A stretch of 36,256 bases of DNA from Flavobacteriaceae bacterium (GCA_020346245.1 CP070778.1:1272033-1308288); one strand, 5' to 3'; positions 19,172-27,457 are shown, numbered from the stretch's first letter. Notes: generated by a model from the letters alone, not told the origin. Numbers and translations: made by a program.

Positions 19172-19801
19172 TCAAAAACTTTCTATTATATCTTCAAAAT
19201 ATTTTTCTTCACTAAACTGGGTATGTATATCGCTTTTGATTTTACTGATCTTATACAAGATAAAAATAATGTAACCAATAATAAACCAAATTGCAAGAAT
19301 CATAACGCATGTGCTTATAACTAAAGTTATTGGTGCATTGGCTGCCGCTGCCCACAAAGATCTTTTTTCTTCAAATTGATCTACTGGAGTGGGTACGCCC
19401 CAATTTTTGATTGTTTCTAAAGTAAGATCATTGTAGTTATCCGATTCCAATATTTTTACTATGATTTTAACATGCCCTTCCATATCGCCAGGCAAATCTT
19501 CCGGAAATGGGATTTCAACTATGCCGTTCTCATCGGTGGTATTAAAAAAATCCCCTATGGGTAATAAACTGAAGGTTCTTTGTACATAAAAATATAATTC
19601 CAGGTCTTCAATAGGGCTTCCATCTTGGTCTGTAGCTTTTGCCTGGATTATTTTAGCTTCGTTATTATCTATGAAGGAAAGTGTTACAATGGCATCTTGT
19701 AAATCATCTTGCCCGTAACTAATTGTAATGGCTAGTAAAATGAAAGTTATGGCCATTATAATCTCTAAAAAATAATTAATAAGTTTCGTTTCAGATTTCA
19801 T
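19172..19801 (-). CDS. Periplasmic beta-domain protein with C-terminal membrane helix, operon I
   Basis: A 209-residue protein not matched to a named family by me. I start it at the ATG at 19801, 1 bp after the NrfD stop, because the paralogue at 25270-26142 is similarly tight. An ATG at 19828 would add nine residues inside the NrfD gene. Residues about 12-32 are a signal/anchor helix ending SYGQ. The middle is an Ig- or transthyretin-like beta domain (KATDQDGSPIEDLELYFYVQ, TTDENGIVEIPFPEDLPGD). A second helix (about ITLVISTCVMILAIWFIIGY) precedes a short charged cytoplasmic tail. Shared by both operons, so it is probably a structural subunit of the Fe-S/NrfD complex. Confidence 0.75.
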   Translation of the reverse strand: MKSETKLINYFLEIIMAITFILLAITISYGQDDLQDAIVTLSFIDNNEAKIIQAKATDQDGSPIEDLELYFYVQRTFSLLPIGDFFNTTDENGIVEIPFPEDLPGDMEGHVKIIVKILESDNYNDLTLETIKNWGVPTPVDQFEEKRSLWAAAANAPITLVISTCVMILAIWFIIGYIIFILYKISKIKSDIHTQFSEEKYFEDIIESF

Positions 19802-19802
19802 T

Positions 19803-21143
19803 TCAGAAAATATTTTGTTTAAAGACAATTTCAGAACCTTGTTGATATTTTTTAATAGGGATTACCGGAAATAATTTAATAAGCACTGTAATAATCAGTA
19901 ATAACCAAGCAAAAGATGAAATGGTAATTGCCCACTCTTCCCAGGTTGGATTATAGTGTAAATAGGATTCATCAACTCCCTGAATTGGTAAATATGGATG
20001 TTGCAATGAAGGGATTACTATTAAAAACCGTTTTAACCATGCCCCGAGTACCACAAATATGGATATTATTAAAATTGGTAGTGGTTTGCGCAATGGTTTG
20101 AAAAATAATAATACAATTGGCAAAACAAGACCCCCCAGCTGAACAAACCAATACATTGGAGCATATTTTCCCACAAATAGTTCAGTGATATGTTCCCCTT
20201 CTACCCCAACCATTTTAAAAGCTGGCCCCAGATATTCGTTAATATTAAAATACAGGTAAACGAGTGAAAGGAGTACCAGTAGTTTGCCCATCTTGTCGAA
20301 ATGATTAAGTGTAATGTATTTGCTCAGTTTTAGATGTTTCCTAACAAAATACATTGCAATAATGATTACGGCTGCCCCTGCCATAAATGCTCCTGAAACA
20401 AAATAAGGACCAAGGTTGGTGCTATCCCATCCAGGACGCCAGGTTGTCGCAAACAGCCAGGAAGTAATTGTGTGGATCGCAAATGCCACCGGAAGTACGG
20501 CAATTGCCAATATTTTGTTTACTTTTCGCAACATGGCTATTTGCTTGGGATGATTATGCCAATTGATGGCTGTAATTCTATATAATTTTTTTTTCCAATT
20601 GGGAATCTCTGTTAATCGGTCACGACAAAGGGCGATGTCTGGAAGTAAAGAAATATATAATAATAGTATGCTTATAACTAAATAAGTAGAAATTATAATA
20701 ACGTCCCAAATAATGGGGGATTGGATTCTTAAATGAGTAATTACAAAAAAAATACGATCCGGACGACCCATATCGACAATAATGATTACGGCAGCACAAA
20801 TAATAGCAGCGACCGCAATAATTTCGGAAATTCTGGTAAGAGGTCTGGCCCACAAATTTTTGTTGAGTTTTAAAATGGAACTAAACAATGACCCTACTAG
20901 GCTAATAGCTACAAAAAAAACAAAATTAGAGATATAAATTCCCCAAGAAGTATAATCTCTCATGGCAGTAACTACAAGTCCGTACCTTAATTGGCGATAA
21001 TAGCCAAACATTCCTAATACAATAAGAAAAAGTAAGAATCCAATCCACAATTTATATTGTAATGACGTTGTAATTAAATGATTTAAGAGGCGTTTTCCTC
21101 TTTTTGTTCTAAACTTTTGAAGTTCTATATCCGGTTTGCTCAT
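19803..21143 (-). CDS. NrfD/ActC-type quinol-interacting membrane subunit, operon I
   Basis: A 446-residue protein with ten predicted transmembrane helices. That is the ActC/HmcC size class rather than the eight helices of PsrC. Family marks include RDYTSWGIYISNFVFFVA in helix 2 and DMGRPDR after helix 3. The helix 5-6 loop has RPGWDSTNLGPYF and helix 7 ends YFNINEYL. NrfD proteins bind menaquinol in the membrane and exchange electrons with a periplasmic Fe-S partner. That partner is encoded just upstream; its TGA overlaps this ATG (ATGA, 21140-21143). A near-full-length paralogue is at 26139-27455. No catalytic subunit is encoded next to either copy. Confidence 0.88.
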   Translation of the reverse strand: MSKPDIELQKFRTKRGKRLLNHLITTSLQYKLWIGFLLFLIVLGMFGYYRQLRYGLVVTAMRDYTSWGIYISNFVFFVAISLVGSLFSSILKLNKNLWARPLTRISEIIAVAAIICAAVIIIVDMGRPDRIFFVITHLRIQSPIIWDVIIISTYLVISILLLYISLLPDIALCRDRLTEIPNWKKKLYRITAINWHNHPKQIAMLRKVNKILAIAVLPVAFAIHTITSWLFATTWRPGWDSTNLGPYFVSGAFMAGAAVIIIAMYFVRKHLKLSKYITLNHFDKMGKLLVLLSLVYLYFNINEYLGPAFKMVGVEGEHITELFVGKYAPMYWFVQLGGLVLPIVLLFFKPLRKPLPILIISIFVVLGAWLKRFLIVIPSLQHPYLPIQGVDESYLHYNPTWEEWAITISSFAWLLLIITVLIKLFPVIPIKKYQQGSEIVFKQNIF

Positions 21144-22054
21144 GACTCACTGTTTTCTTGGGTGGTCTCTTCAAAGGGAAACAACCTGTCAACAGGTGGT
21201 AGATAATAAACACGTGGTTCCGTACCTAATTCTTCCATATATCGATACCCGGCTTTTTCTTTCAGTAAAGTAGATAACCGTACCGTTTCTTCTCCATTGG
21301 TAACAGTATCGTCGATCTCATCCCCAAAGTAAATAACACCATTAGGACAGGAAGTAACACAATGCGGTAGCTTATTGTTCCGTAGCATGTCCGGGCAAAA
21401 ATCACATTTTCCTACTGTACCTATTTCACTTGGAAGACTGGTTTCAGGAGAATAAGGAATACTTTCATCCTGATCTGGTGGTTTTCCCCAGTTAAATACT
21501 CGTGCCGAATATGGGCAGGCAGCCATACAAAATCGACATCCAATACAACGTTCATTATCTACAAGTACTATGCCATCTGTACGTTTATATGTTGCTCCAA
21601 CCGGGCAGACTTTTACGCAGGGAGGGTTATCACATTGGAAACATTTTTTTGGCATCCAGTAAGGGGAAGATTTTTCATTATCCTGCATTTCCAAAACCTT
21701 AATGTAAGGTCTGTCTGGAGTTAAATTATGCGTATGGTCACATGCTTCAATGCATTTCTTTGCATTTTTACATTTTGCCAGATCGACAACCATAACAAAT
21801 TTTTTCCCCGGAATCCCTAAACGGGATTCTTCTCGAGTTGCAGGAAGATGCCGATGATCAAGATTTTCAATTTCAGAATTAGAAACCTGGACCAGTTTAC
21901 CATCTGTTGTTAATAATGTAGTTTTTTCGTCAGAAACTTGTTTGCAAGAAGAAACAGAAAAATATGCCAAACCAGACACGGCTAATGCACTTCCGGAAGA
22001 TATGTTTTTTAAAAATTTCCTTCGGGTAGGATTTTTGGAATTTTCATTTTTCAT
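21140..22054 (-). CDS. Tat-exported ferredoxin-like Fe-S protein, operon I
   Basis: A 304-residue protein of the NrfC/PsrB/DmsB type. A twin-arginine signal (TRRKFLK, residues 10-16) and hydrophobic stretch are followed by LLTTDGKLVQV. Four Cys motifs follow: CKNAKKCIEAC (only three Cys), CFQCDNPPCVKVC, CIGCRFCMAAC, and CDFCPDMLRNNKLPHCVTSC. Canonical first motifs are Cx2Cx2Cx3C; here the second Cys is Ala, so one cluster may be 3Fe-4S or altered. The C-terminal YRYMEELGTEPRVYYLPPVDRL is conserved in the paralogue at 27458-28432. It should sit on the periplasmic face of the NrfD subunit and pass electrons from quinol to the cytochrome. First gene of operon I. Confidence 0.9.
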   Translation of the reverse strand: MKNENSKNPTRRKFLKNISSGSALAVSGLAYFSVSSCKQVSDEKTTLLTTDGKLVQVSNSEIENLDHRHLPATREESRLGIPGKKFVMVVDLAKCKNAKKCIEACDHTHNLTPDRPYIKVLEMQDNEKSSPYWMPKKCFQCDNPPCVKVCPVGATYKRTDGIVLVDNERCIGCRFCMAACPYSARVFNWGKPPDQDESIPYSPETSLPSEIGTVGKCDFCPDMLRNNKLPHCVTSCPNGVIYFGDEIDDTVTNGEETVRLSTLLKEKAGYRYMEELGTEPRVYYLPPVDRLFPFEETTQENSES

Positions 22055-22136
22055 GACTCTTTTTTAAATTTAAAACCAGTGTAATATTTAAAAACTAAGG
22101 TGAAAAGAAAATGGACAAAACGCCTCAATATCTTTT

Positions 22137-22170
22137 AAGAAATCAAATCAAATAAGAAATCAAATCAAAA
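22137..22170. repeat. Two tandem 17-bp A-rich repeats
   Basis: AAGAAATCAAATCAAAT at 22137-22153 is repeated with one mismatch at 22154-22170. It lies in the predicted 5' untranslated region of operon I, about 85 bp before the Fe-S gene. Function unknown. Confidence 0.6.
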
Positions 22171-22240
22171 AGAGATCGCTTGAACTTTAAAGAAAAAATC
22201 AGATTATGATGTAAGTAGTTCTTGTATGATCCCGTTCATT

Positions 22241-22248
22241 CAAATCTA
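22241..22248 (-). promoter_or_regulatory. Promoter -7 box of respiratory operon I
   Basis: TAGATTTG on the minus strand, a perfect TAnnTTTG. It implies a start near 22235 and a leader of about 180 nt before the Fe-S gene. The palindrome at 22271-22284 is centred 36.5 nt from the last base of this box, as expected for an activator near -41. Confidence 0.6.
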
Positions 22249-22269
22249 ACATCTAATCATTTGATATTG

Positions 22270-22292
22270 TATGACATATGTCATGTTTGTAA
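22270..22292. promoter_or_regulatory. Crp/Fnr-like palindrome upstream of operon I
   Basis: Perfect palindrome ATGACATATGTCAT (22271-22284), preceded by T and followed by GTTTGTAA. Twenty of 23 positions match the site at 31352-31374 upstream of operon II. The symmetry and half-site fit the Crp/Fnr family, but the protein that binds is not known from this sequence. Confidence 0.6.
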
Positions 22293-22432
22293 TATTTGTT
22301 ACATAGATTTATGCTACTATTTTTAGAATCTTATCTATTAAAGATCCGAATTTGAGCTTACGTAATTTTTATGCTAATTCCACAACAATTAAATAATGAT
22401 AATGTTTATAAACCTCTTTCTTCACAAAAGAA

Positions 22433-22455
22433 AACCCAGGCTAAAAGCCAGAGTT
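22433..22455 (-). terminator. Leftward terminator-like hairpin in the 22.1-22.7 kb gap
   Basis: In the leftward RNA, AACTCTGGCT and AGCCTGGGTT pair around a 3-nt loop (one U-U mismatch, one G-U pair), followed by TTCTTTTG. It lies after the short open frame at 22474-22554 and may be the old terminator of a lost gene; it also insulates operon I from upstream transcription. Confidence 0.5.
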
Positions 22456-22473
22456 GCTCATTGTTTTTTGAAG

Positions 22474-22554
22474 CTAGAGAATTATTTTAACAGTAGAATT
22501 TTTCAATAAAGAAAATTGTTCTGCTATCATCACTTTCATTTCTTCAACGGTCAT
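22474..22554 (-). pseudogene. Short 26-codon frame, possible gene remnant
   Basis: Reads MTVEEMKVMIAEQFSLLKN and ends STVKIIL. The frame is open for nine codons before the ATG, then stopped. Composition looks protein-like and a terminator-like hairpin follows at 22433-22455, so this may be the tail of a decayed gene or a tiny peptide gene. I do not recognise it. Confidence 0.25.
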
Positions 22555-22596
22555 AGACACTTCTGATTTTATATCGATTTTCTAATAACCTTATTG

Positions 22597-22668
22597 GTAA
22601 CTTATGTGAAGAATTTCAACAATAAAGATAGAGGGCAGCCTGTTGAACATTTTACACTGTATAGATGA
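22597..22668 (+). pseudogene. Orphan C-terminal tail of a type IX-secreted (CHU_C) protein
   Basis: The last 23 codons read VTYVKNFNNKDRGQPVEHFT then LYR and a TGA. They line up with the end of the 10284-18617 adhesin (YWYVVNANDKERQQYVGHFT, LYR). The rest of the sorting domain and any upstream gene are missing, and the frame is stopped a short way upstream. This is a fragment left by deletion or recombination of a second gliding/adhesin-type gene. It is still followed by a strong terminator at 22688-22720. Confidence 0.7.
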
Positions 22669-22687
22669 TACAGCTGGTAATTCATAA

Positions 22688-22720
22688 AAAAAGGTATCTA
22701 TAAATAATAGATACCTTTTT
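22688..22720. terminator. Bidirectional terminator closing operon II
   Basis: Perfect 14-bp inverted repeat AAAAAGGTATCTAT (22688-22701) and its complement (22707-22720) with a 5-nt loop AAATA. The A/T ends give a U-run in both directions. It lies 16 bp after the stop of the OB-fold lipoprotein gene (leftward) and 19 bp after the orphan CHU_C tail (rightward). Confidence 0.88.
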
Positions 22721-22736
22721 ACTTAATAATGGGATA

Positions 22737-23495
22737 CTATTGTATAATGACACCATTTTCTAAAATTAAATCATAGGAATAACCAGCTCCATAATCTTTG
22801 TTAAGAGCCACCGTTGCCTGTATCGTAATTAGATCGCCTTTCTGTGCAGACATATTGGTGGTTACTATAAGATCAAAATCATCCTGGCTTTCATCCTTAA
22901 GGTGAATCCAGTTTTTATTCATGATATTGTTATTTACTTTAAGGCATTTTCCCTTTATTTGGACAGCTTGTCCTTCAAATTTATTTGGATCATTCAAGAA
23001 GGTCGAAATATCAGGATAAATTTTATAGCTAACATTTTTATCTTTCTCGGAAGCCACTTCAGCGGTTTCTTTTTTCTTTTCACTTTTTGCAATATTATCA
23101 GTGGTCCTGGGTGCATACTTCGCACCATGCTTCTGTGTCACCAATTTAGTGACTAAATAAATTGTATCGAAAACTCTGTCATGAACTTTACTTTCAAAAT
23201 CAGTTTTAAGCAAAGCCTCACTATAGAAGTACGTTGAGTCAGGATTAATCTCTCTTTTTTTAGTCGCTATCCAAAACTGATCTTTGTCTTCCTTAACATT
23301 CAGATATACATATTTGGAGGCAGGGATTATCTCAAGAATCTTTACTTCGTGAATTTCCTTATCTATAATATCTGTAGAAGAGGTTACTGCAGTTTTTTTA
23401 CCAATGGAAAAGGGTTCTACGGTTTTAGGCCCCCTTTTACAGCCGGTTAAGAAAATAAAAAATAAAGGAATAAGAAGAATAGATTTGTAATTCAT
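22737..23495 (-). CDS. Lipoprotein with two OB-fold-like domains, end of operon II
   Basis: A 252-residue lipoprotein (signal ends FLTGCKRG). Residues about 50-118 hold ASKYVYLNVKE, DQFWIATKK and FESKVHDRVFDTIYLV. A charged linker follows, then residues about 160-252 contain GQAVQIKGKCLKVNNNIMN, NWIHLKD, FDLIVTT and DYGAGYSYDLILENG. Both halves resemble the OB-fold repeats often annotated NrfJ-related or DNA-binding in bacteria rich in c-type cytochromes. Since it is a lipoprotein outside the cytoplasm, nucleic-acid binding is unlikely; a role in cytochrome maturation or folding is a guess from context. It lies 68 bp after hemA. Confidence 0.7.
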   Translation of the reverse strand: MNYKSILLIPLFFIFLTGCKRGPKTVEPFSIGKKTAVTSSTDIIDKEIHEVKILEIIPASKYVYLNVKEDKDQFWIATKKREINPDSTYFYSEALLKTDFESKVHDRVFDTIYLVTKLVTQKHGAKYAPRTTDNIAKSEKKKETAEVASEKDKNVSYKIYPDISTFLNDPNKFEGQAVQIKGKCLKVNNNIMNKNWIHLKDESQDDFDLIVTTNMSAQKGDLITIQATVALNKDYGAGYSYDLILENGVIIQ

Positions 23496-23563
23496 AGGGA
23501 TTGTATGCTTTTTGAAGTTAAAACAGAATTTACAATACTTAATTTCTTGTTTAAATTCAATTC

Positions 23564-24775
23564 TTAAAAAATGTGTTCGGCAATAATAGAATCCAATTCA
23601 TCCGTTTTTAATGGTTCTTTGAAATGCTTAAGGAGTTTTCTCATAACTCTGTTTGTAGATTGTGTAATTTCTGTAGCATCTTCTTTAATGCCATTAGCCT
23701 TATAATAGGCCTTTACTTTTTTATTTACTAAAATTTTATGTTCGGCTAAAAACTCTCTTAAAGGGGCTTCCCGATGCCAAACACTGAATGCACGAAGTTC
23801 TTCCTCATTAATTTTGTCCACTTTACTAATAGATGCAATCCTTCTTTCACGAGTATTTTCTAATCCAACAGAAATTGTATCGAGATCATAAAGGGTTACA
23901 TTGCTCTGTTGTATTAATTCTTTATTTATATTGCTCGGAAGCGCCAGATCAATTAATAGTAATTTTCTATTCTCATTTACAATAGTATTTATGAGTCGAT
24001 GGCAGTTGCTTGCGGCACTGATTAATACGTCAAAACCAATGAATTCATTTTGAAGTACTTTTTCCCATGGATAAACACTGCAACCATATCTTTTTGCCAG
24101 GATGACAGCCTTCTCTTCAGTCCGATTGCTGATATAAATATCATTATAGTCAAACTTGGAATTATACTTAAAGAGTTGCTTTACAATATCGCCCGCCCCT
24201 ATAAACAATATCTTCTTTGATTGCCTGTGACCTTTACCAAAGGTGTCGCTTATCATTTTCAGGGATTTATAGGCCACAGATGTGGTTCCATCCCTAAATT
24301 CTGTTTCATTGCTTATACGTTTATGGCTTTTAAATACGGTCTGCATTGCCCGCTCCAATATTGATCCTTGAAATTGATTTGCTATTGCTAATTGATGTGC
24401 TTTTTTGATCTGATGGATAATTTCGGCATCTCCTACTATAGAAGATGCTAATCCGGATGATACTTCTAAAAGATGTTTTACAGTACCATCAGTTGAATTA
24501 CTCAGATTAAATAAGTTTTTATCTAAGGAAAGCCTCCGGTCTTTAAATTTAACCAAAAAGTCTCGTAATTCTATGGCTGTAGTTTCTGCAGATTCTATAT
24601 AAATTTCAGTTCTATTGCATGTTGTAAGAAGTAGCAAACCTTCAATATCCGGAAATGTAGTTTGGATAAGGGTCATTAATTTATTCTTCTCACAGTCTGA
24701 AATATGATATTCCTCTCGTTTAGAAACAGAAGCTGTTTTATGCGAAATACTTATAAAACGTAAGGTCTTACTCAT
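23564..24775 (-). CDS. hemA: Glutamyl-tRNA reductase, operon-linked copy
   Basis: A 403-residue HemA: N-terminal ISISHKTASVSKRE, catalytic Cys53 in TTCNRTEIY, NADPH-domain motifs FIGAGDIVKQ and YISNRTEEKA, and a C-terminal dimerisation region. The usual LGExQILGQVK stretch is changed to VGDAEIIHQIK, so it is somewhat divergent. HemA makes glutamate-1-semialdehyde from glutamyl-tRNA, the committed step of haem synthesis in bacteria of this group. It is embedded in a cytochrome operon rather than with other hem genes. It is probably a second copy that raises haem supply when the operon is on. Whether a housekeeping hemA exists elsewhere cannot be seen here. Confidence 0.9.
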   Translation of the reverse strand: MSKTLRFISISHKTASVSKREEYHISDCEKNKLMTLIQTTFPDIEGLLLLTTCNRTEIYIESAETTAIELRDFLVKFKDRRLSLDKNLFNLSNSTDGTVKHLLEVSSGLASSIVGDAEIIHQIKKAHQLAIANQFQGSILERAMQTVFKSHKRISNETEFRDGTTSVAYKSLKMISDTFGKGHRQSKKILFIGAGDIVKQLFKYNSKFDYNDIYISNRTEEKAVILAKRYGCSVYPWEKVLQNEFIGFDVLISAASNCHRLINTIVNENRKLLLIDLALPSNINKELIQQSNVTLYDLDTISVGLENTRERRIASISKVDKINEEELRAFSVWHREAPLREFLAEHKILVNKKVKAYYKANGIKEDATEITQSTNRVMRKLLKHFKEPLKTDELDSIIAEHIF

Positions 24776-24812
24776 AATAAAAGATTCATCTTTAAACTTA
24801 ACATTTGCTTTA

Positions 24813-24834
24813 CCTGGTACCTAAATACCAGGTT
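24813..24834 (-). other. Hairpin between cytochrome c and hemA genes
   Basis: ACCTGGTA (24813-24820) and TACCAGGT (24827-24834) form an 8-bp stem with a 6-nt loop in the 85-bp gap. In the leftward RNA it is followed by AAAGC, not U-rich, so I read it as an attenuator or mRNA processing/stability element rather than an end of transcript. Confidence 0.5.
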
Positions 24835-24860
24835 TTAAGTGTTCAAATTTTTATTTGGCA

Positions 24861-25259
24861 TTATTCCGCCAAAGTTCTCATATAATTAACAATAAGCCAT
24901 CTGTCCTCATCATCAGGCATTTTTTTGGTGTATTCAGGCATATCTTCCCATCCAAAACTGGTTTTGTAAAACAATTCCCCATCGGTTTGTGCCTGGTATT
25001 CTTCAGATGAAAAATCCCCTAAATCACCTTCTACATCTTTTGCCTTTGGACCATCTCCATAGCCTTCTTTTCCATGACAGGATTTGCAATGCTTGCTGTA
25101 TAAAGCTTTTCCTATTGCCTTATCTGCAGCCGGATCGGTTGGATTTTTCATAGTTACATACTTCTCCGGCACCACCCATTTATCCTGTAATACAGTGGTA
25201 AAGGAATAGAACGTAAAGGAGACAATGCCCAATATTAATAGCGTTTTAAGTGTTTTCAT
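24861..25259 (-). CDS. Monohaem cytochrome c, operon II
   Basis: A 132-residue exported cytochrome with a hydrophobic N-terminus (about 5-23), CKSCH in YSKHCKSCHGKEGYGDG and a probable axial Met in EDMPEY. It is the counterpart of 18737-19144 (same length, haem spacing and C-terminal RWLIVNYMRTL). Lies 10 bp after the beta-domain protein. Expected to receive electrons from the Fe-S/NrfD complex in the periplasm and hand them either to an oxidase or to the outer-membrane components encoded in the same operon. Confidence 0.9.
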   Translation of the reverse strand: MKTLKTLLILGIVSFTFYSFTTVLQDKWVVPEKYVTMKNPTDPAADKAIGKALYSKHCKSCHGKEGYGDGPKAKDVEGDLGDFSSEEYQAQTDGELFYKTSFGWEDMPEYTKKMPDDEDRWLIVNYMRTLAE

Positions 25260-25269
25260 TTTTTTAAGT

Positions 25270-26142
25270 TTAACTTTTTGAAATTCTGAATAAATTGGAA
25301 ATTAGATATATAAATAAGCCATATATTACTGCAATAATTAAATTTATAAAAACTAATAGAAATAAAGGTGTTTTATTTCTTGCAGACCACATTTTTCTTT
25401 GATCAAAAGATAATTCCTCTACAATAGGAATACCTACCGGTGCATTAACTATAGTTTTAACTGTTCCGTAGTCATCACTATCGTCGAGCACAACTTCAAT
25501 AACTAAATTTCCATCAATACCGGGTATTCCTTCTTCAACAGGGACATGAATGGAACCATTTTCATCAGTAAAATTAAACTCTTCACCAATTTTTAGAGGA
25601 TTAAATAATCGCTGCACCTGTATAATTAGTGATTCCCCTGCAAGTAGGCTATCTGTGGCAGTTTCCCTAAGTGTTGCTGTTAAATAATTTATACTATCTT
25701 TAGTAATAAGCTTTGCTTCTAAATGTGCATTTTTAAAACTGGTACTTTTTGAAGCTTTCCTAAACGAATCATTGCCATCAAATGAAATTCCCAGGTTATA
25801 GGTATTTGTTGAGTCAGATTTTAAATCCATTGATTTAATCAATACAAATCTACTTTCACCTTTTATATTTGTTTTAGTATTCCCCAATATAATTTCTTCA
25901 CCTTCAACCTCATTATAAACTGAGATTTCAATGTTTGGTACCGGTAGAGTTTCGTCTCCAATCTTGGCAGTTGCTTTGATATTTAAGTACGCATCGCCCT
26001 CTATTATCTTTACATAATCAGCTCTTAATCTTACCCTATATTTTTCATCATTTTGTGCATATATATTTGATAAACCCAGGCAAAATATGAACCAAATAGT
26101 CCAGGCTAAAAAAGCACTCACAGATGTTGATATATTTTTCAT
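25270..26142 (-). CDS. Periplasmic two-domain beta protein with C-terminal membrane helix, operon II
   Basis: A 290-residue paralogue of 19172-19801 with an extra beta domain. The signal (about 1-29) ends NIYAQND. Domain 1 (about 35-135) has GDETLPVPNIEISVYNEVEG. Domain 2 (about 140-235) has FTDENGSIHVPVEEGIPGID and DDYGTVKTI, matching the single domain of the operon I protein. A hydrophobic helix (about 262-283) precedes a basic tail RISKS. The stop/start overlap ATGA (26139-26142) with the NrfD gene implies coupled synthesis. Family name unknown to me. Conserved order in both operons argues for a structural or docking subunit that holds the cytochrome near the Fe-S protein. Confidence 0.75.
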   Translation of the reverse strand: MKNISTSVSAFLAWTIWFIFCLGLSNIYAQNDEKYRVRLRADYVKIIEGDAYLNIKATAKIGDETLPVPNIEISVYNEVEGEEIILGNTKTNIKGESRFVLIKSMDLKSDSTNTYNLGISFDGNDSFRKASKSTSFKNAHLEAKLITKDSINYLTATLRETATDSLLAGESLIIQVQRLFNPLKIGEEFNFTDENGSIHVPVEEGIPGIDGNLVIEVVLDDSDDYGTVKTIVNAPVGIPIVEELSFDQRKMWSARNKTPLFLLVFINLIIAVIYGLFIYLISNLFRISKS

Positions 26143-27455
26143 GATTCTGCTTTTTTATCTGTTTTGAACAATCCTTTTTCCTCGGCTATGCGCTGAATAG
26201 GGATCACAGGTAGAAACCTTACAAATAAAGTAATTATTAATAAAGTCATTGCCAGCGTTGCCCCGGTAATTAACCATTCATGCATACTTGGAAAATAATG
26301 ATGCCATGACTCAGGTACTCCTTCTATTGGCAAAAATGGATGCAACAAGGTAGGTGTTACAATGATATATCGCTTCCACCATGAACCTAAAACCACCATA
26401 ATACCTACAATAAACACAGGCATCGGTTTTCTACCTTTTTTGAATAATAAAATGAAGATTGGTAAAATCAATCCGACTATCTGAGAAAACCAAAATAATC
26501 CCGCATATTCTCCAAAGACCAATGAATTTATATGAATATCTTCTTCTGCGGGAGCATTAAATATGGGAATCAAATATTCGTTTATATTAAAGTAAACGTA
26601 AACCAGGCAAGTAAGAAGTAGATATTGGGCTAGTTTATCAAAATGATAATCCGTAATATAATGTTCTAGTCTTCTTACTTTTCTTATAACATAAACAACG
26701 GTAATAAGTGCCCCAAGACCGGCAACAAATGCTCCAGAAGTAAAATATGCACCCATATTGGTGCTATCCCACCCAATTCTGTAGGTTGTGGAAAATAACC
26801 AGGCATCAATGGTTTGCAACAATATACCCACGGGTATGACCATTATAGCAATGATTTTGATAGATTTTGACTGAATGGCTTTTTGAACTTTACTCCCTGT
26901 CCAATTCAAAGATAATTTACCATACCATTTACTATAGATTGGTTTTGTTTTTAAGTGATGTTTCTTAAGGATTGCTAAATCAGGTAACAAAGGAAAATAC
27001 AGCAATAAAAAACTTAAGATAATTGAAGTTGGAATAATGATCACATCCCAGGTAATGGGTGATTGCAATCTGGCATAAATAAACAAGTACAATAGCCTGT
27101 CTGGTCGTCCCATATCAATCATAATGGTAAAACCTGCCATAATAATGCAAGCCAATGAAATGATTTCCGCAATTCTAACAACCGGTGTTCTCCATGAATT
27201 ATTGGTCAATCTTAAAACTGCAACCGTTGCAGACCCTACAAAGCTGGTAGCTACAAAAAATACAAAATTGGATATATAAATTCCCCAAAGTGCATAATCT
27301 CGCATGTTGGTAACTACTTGTCCCTTATTTACCTGGTCTATATAAGCAATTAGCCCTAAAATTATAACAACCAATAAAATGAAGGTCCAGATGGTACCTC
27401 GTTTCCCAAACTTTCTCGGTGATAAATCGTTGATTAGAGACTCATATTTTGTCAT
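26139..27455 (-). CDS. NrfD/ActC-type quinol-interacting membrane subunit, operon II
   Basis: A 438-residue, ten-helix protein paralogous to 19803-21143. It shares RDYALWGIYISNFVFFVA, DMGRPDR, RIGWDSTNMGAYF, YFNINEYL and a C-terminal HPFLPIEGVPESWHHYFPS loop. I start at the ATG at 27455; the GTG at 27458 overlaps the upstream TAG and is less likely. It should accept menaquinol electrons in the inner membrane and pass them to the Fe-S protein encoded directly upstream. Confidence 0.88.
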   Translation of the reverse strand: MTKYESLINDLSPRKFGKRGTIWTFILLVVIILGLIAYIDQVNKGQVVTNMRDYALWGIYISNFVFFVATSFVGSATVAVLRLTNNSWRTPVVRIAEIISLACIIMAGFTIMIDMGRPDRLLYLFIYARLQSPITWDVIIIPTSIILSFLLLYFPLLPDLAILKKHHLKTKPIYSKWYGKLSLNWTGSKVQKAIQSKSIKIIAIMVIPVGILLQTIDAWLFSTTYRIGWDSTNMGAYFTSGAFVAGLGALITVVYVIRKVRRLEHYITDYHFDKLAQYLLLTCLVYVYFNINEYLIPIFNAPAEEDIHINSLVFGEYAGLFWFSQIVGLILPIFILLFKKGRKPMPVFIVGIMVVLGSWWKRYIIVTPTLLHPFLPIEGVPESWHHYFPSMHEWLITGATLAMTLLIITLFVRFLPVIPIQRIAEEKGLFKTDKKAES

Positions 27456-27457
27456 CA

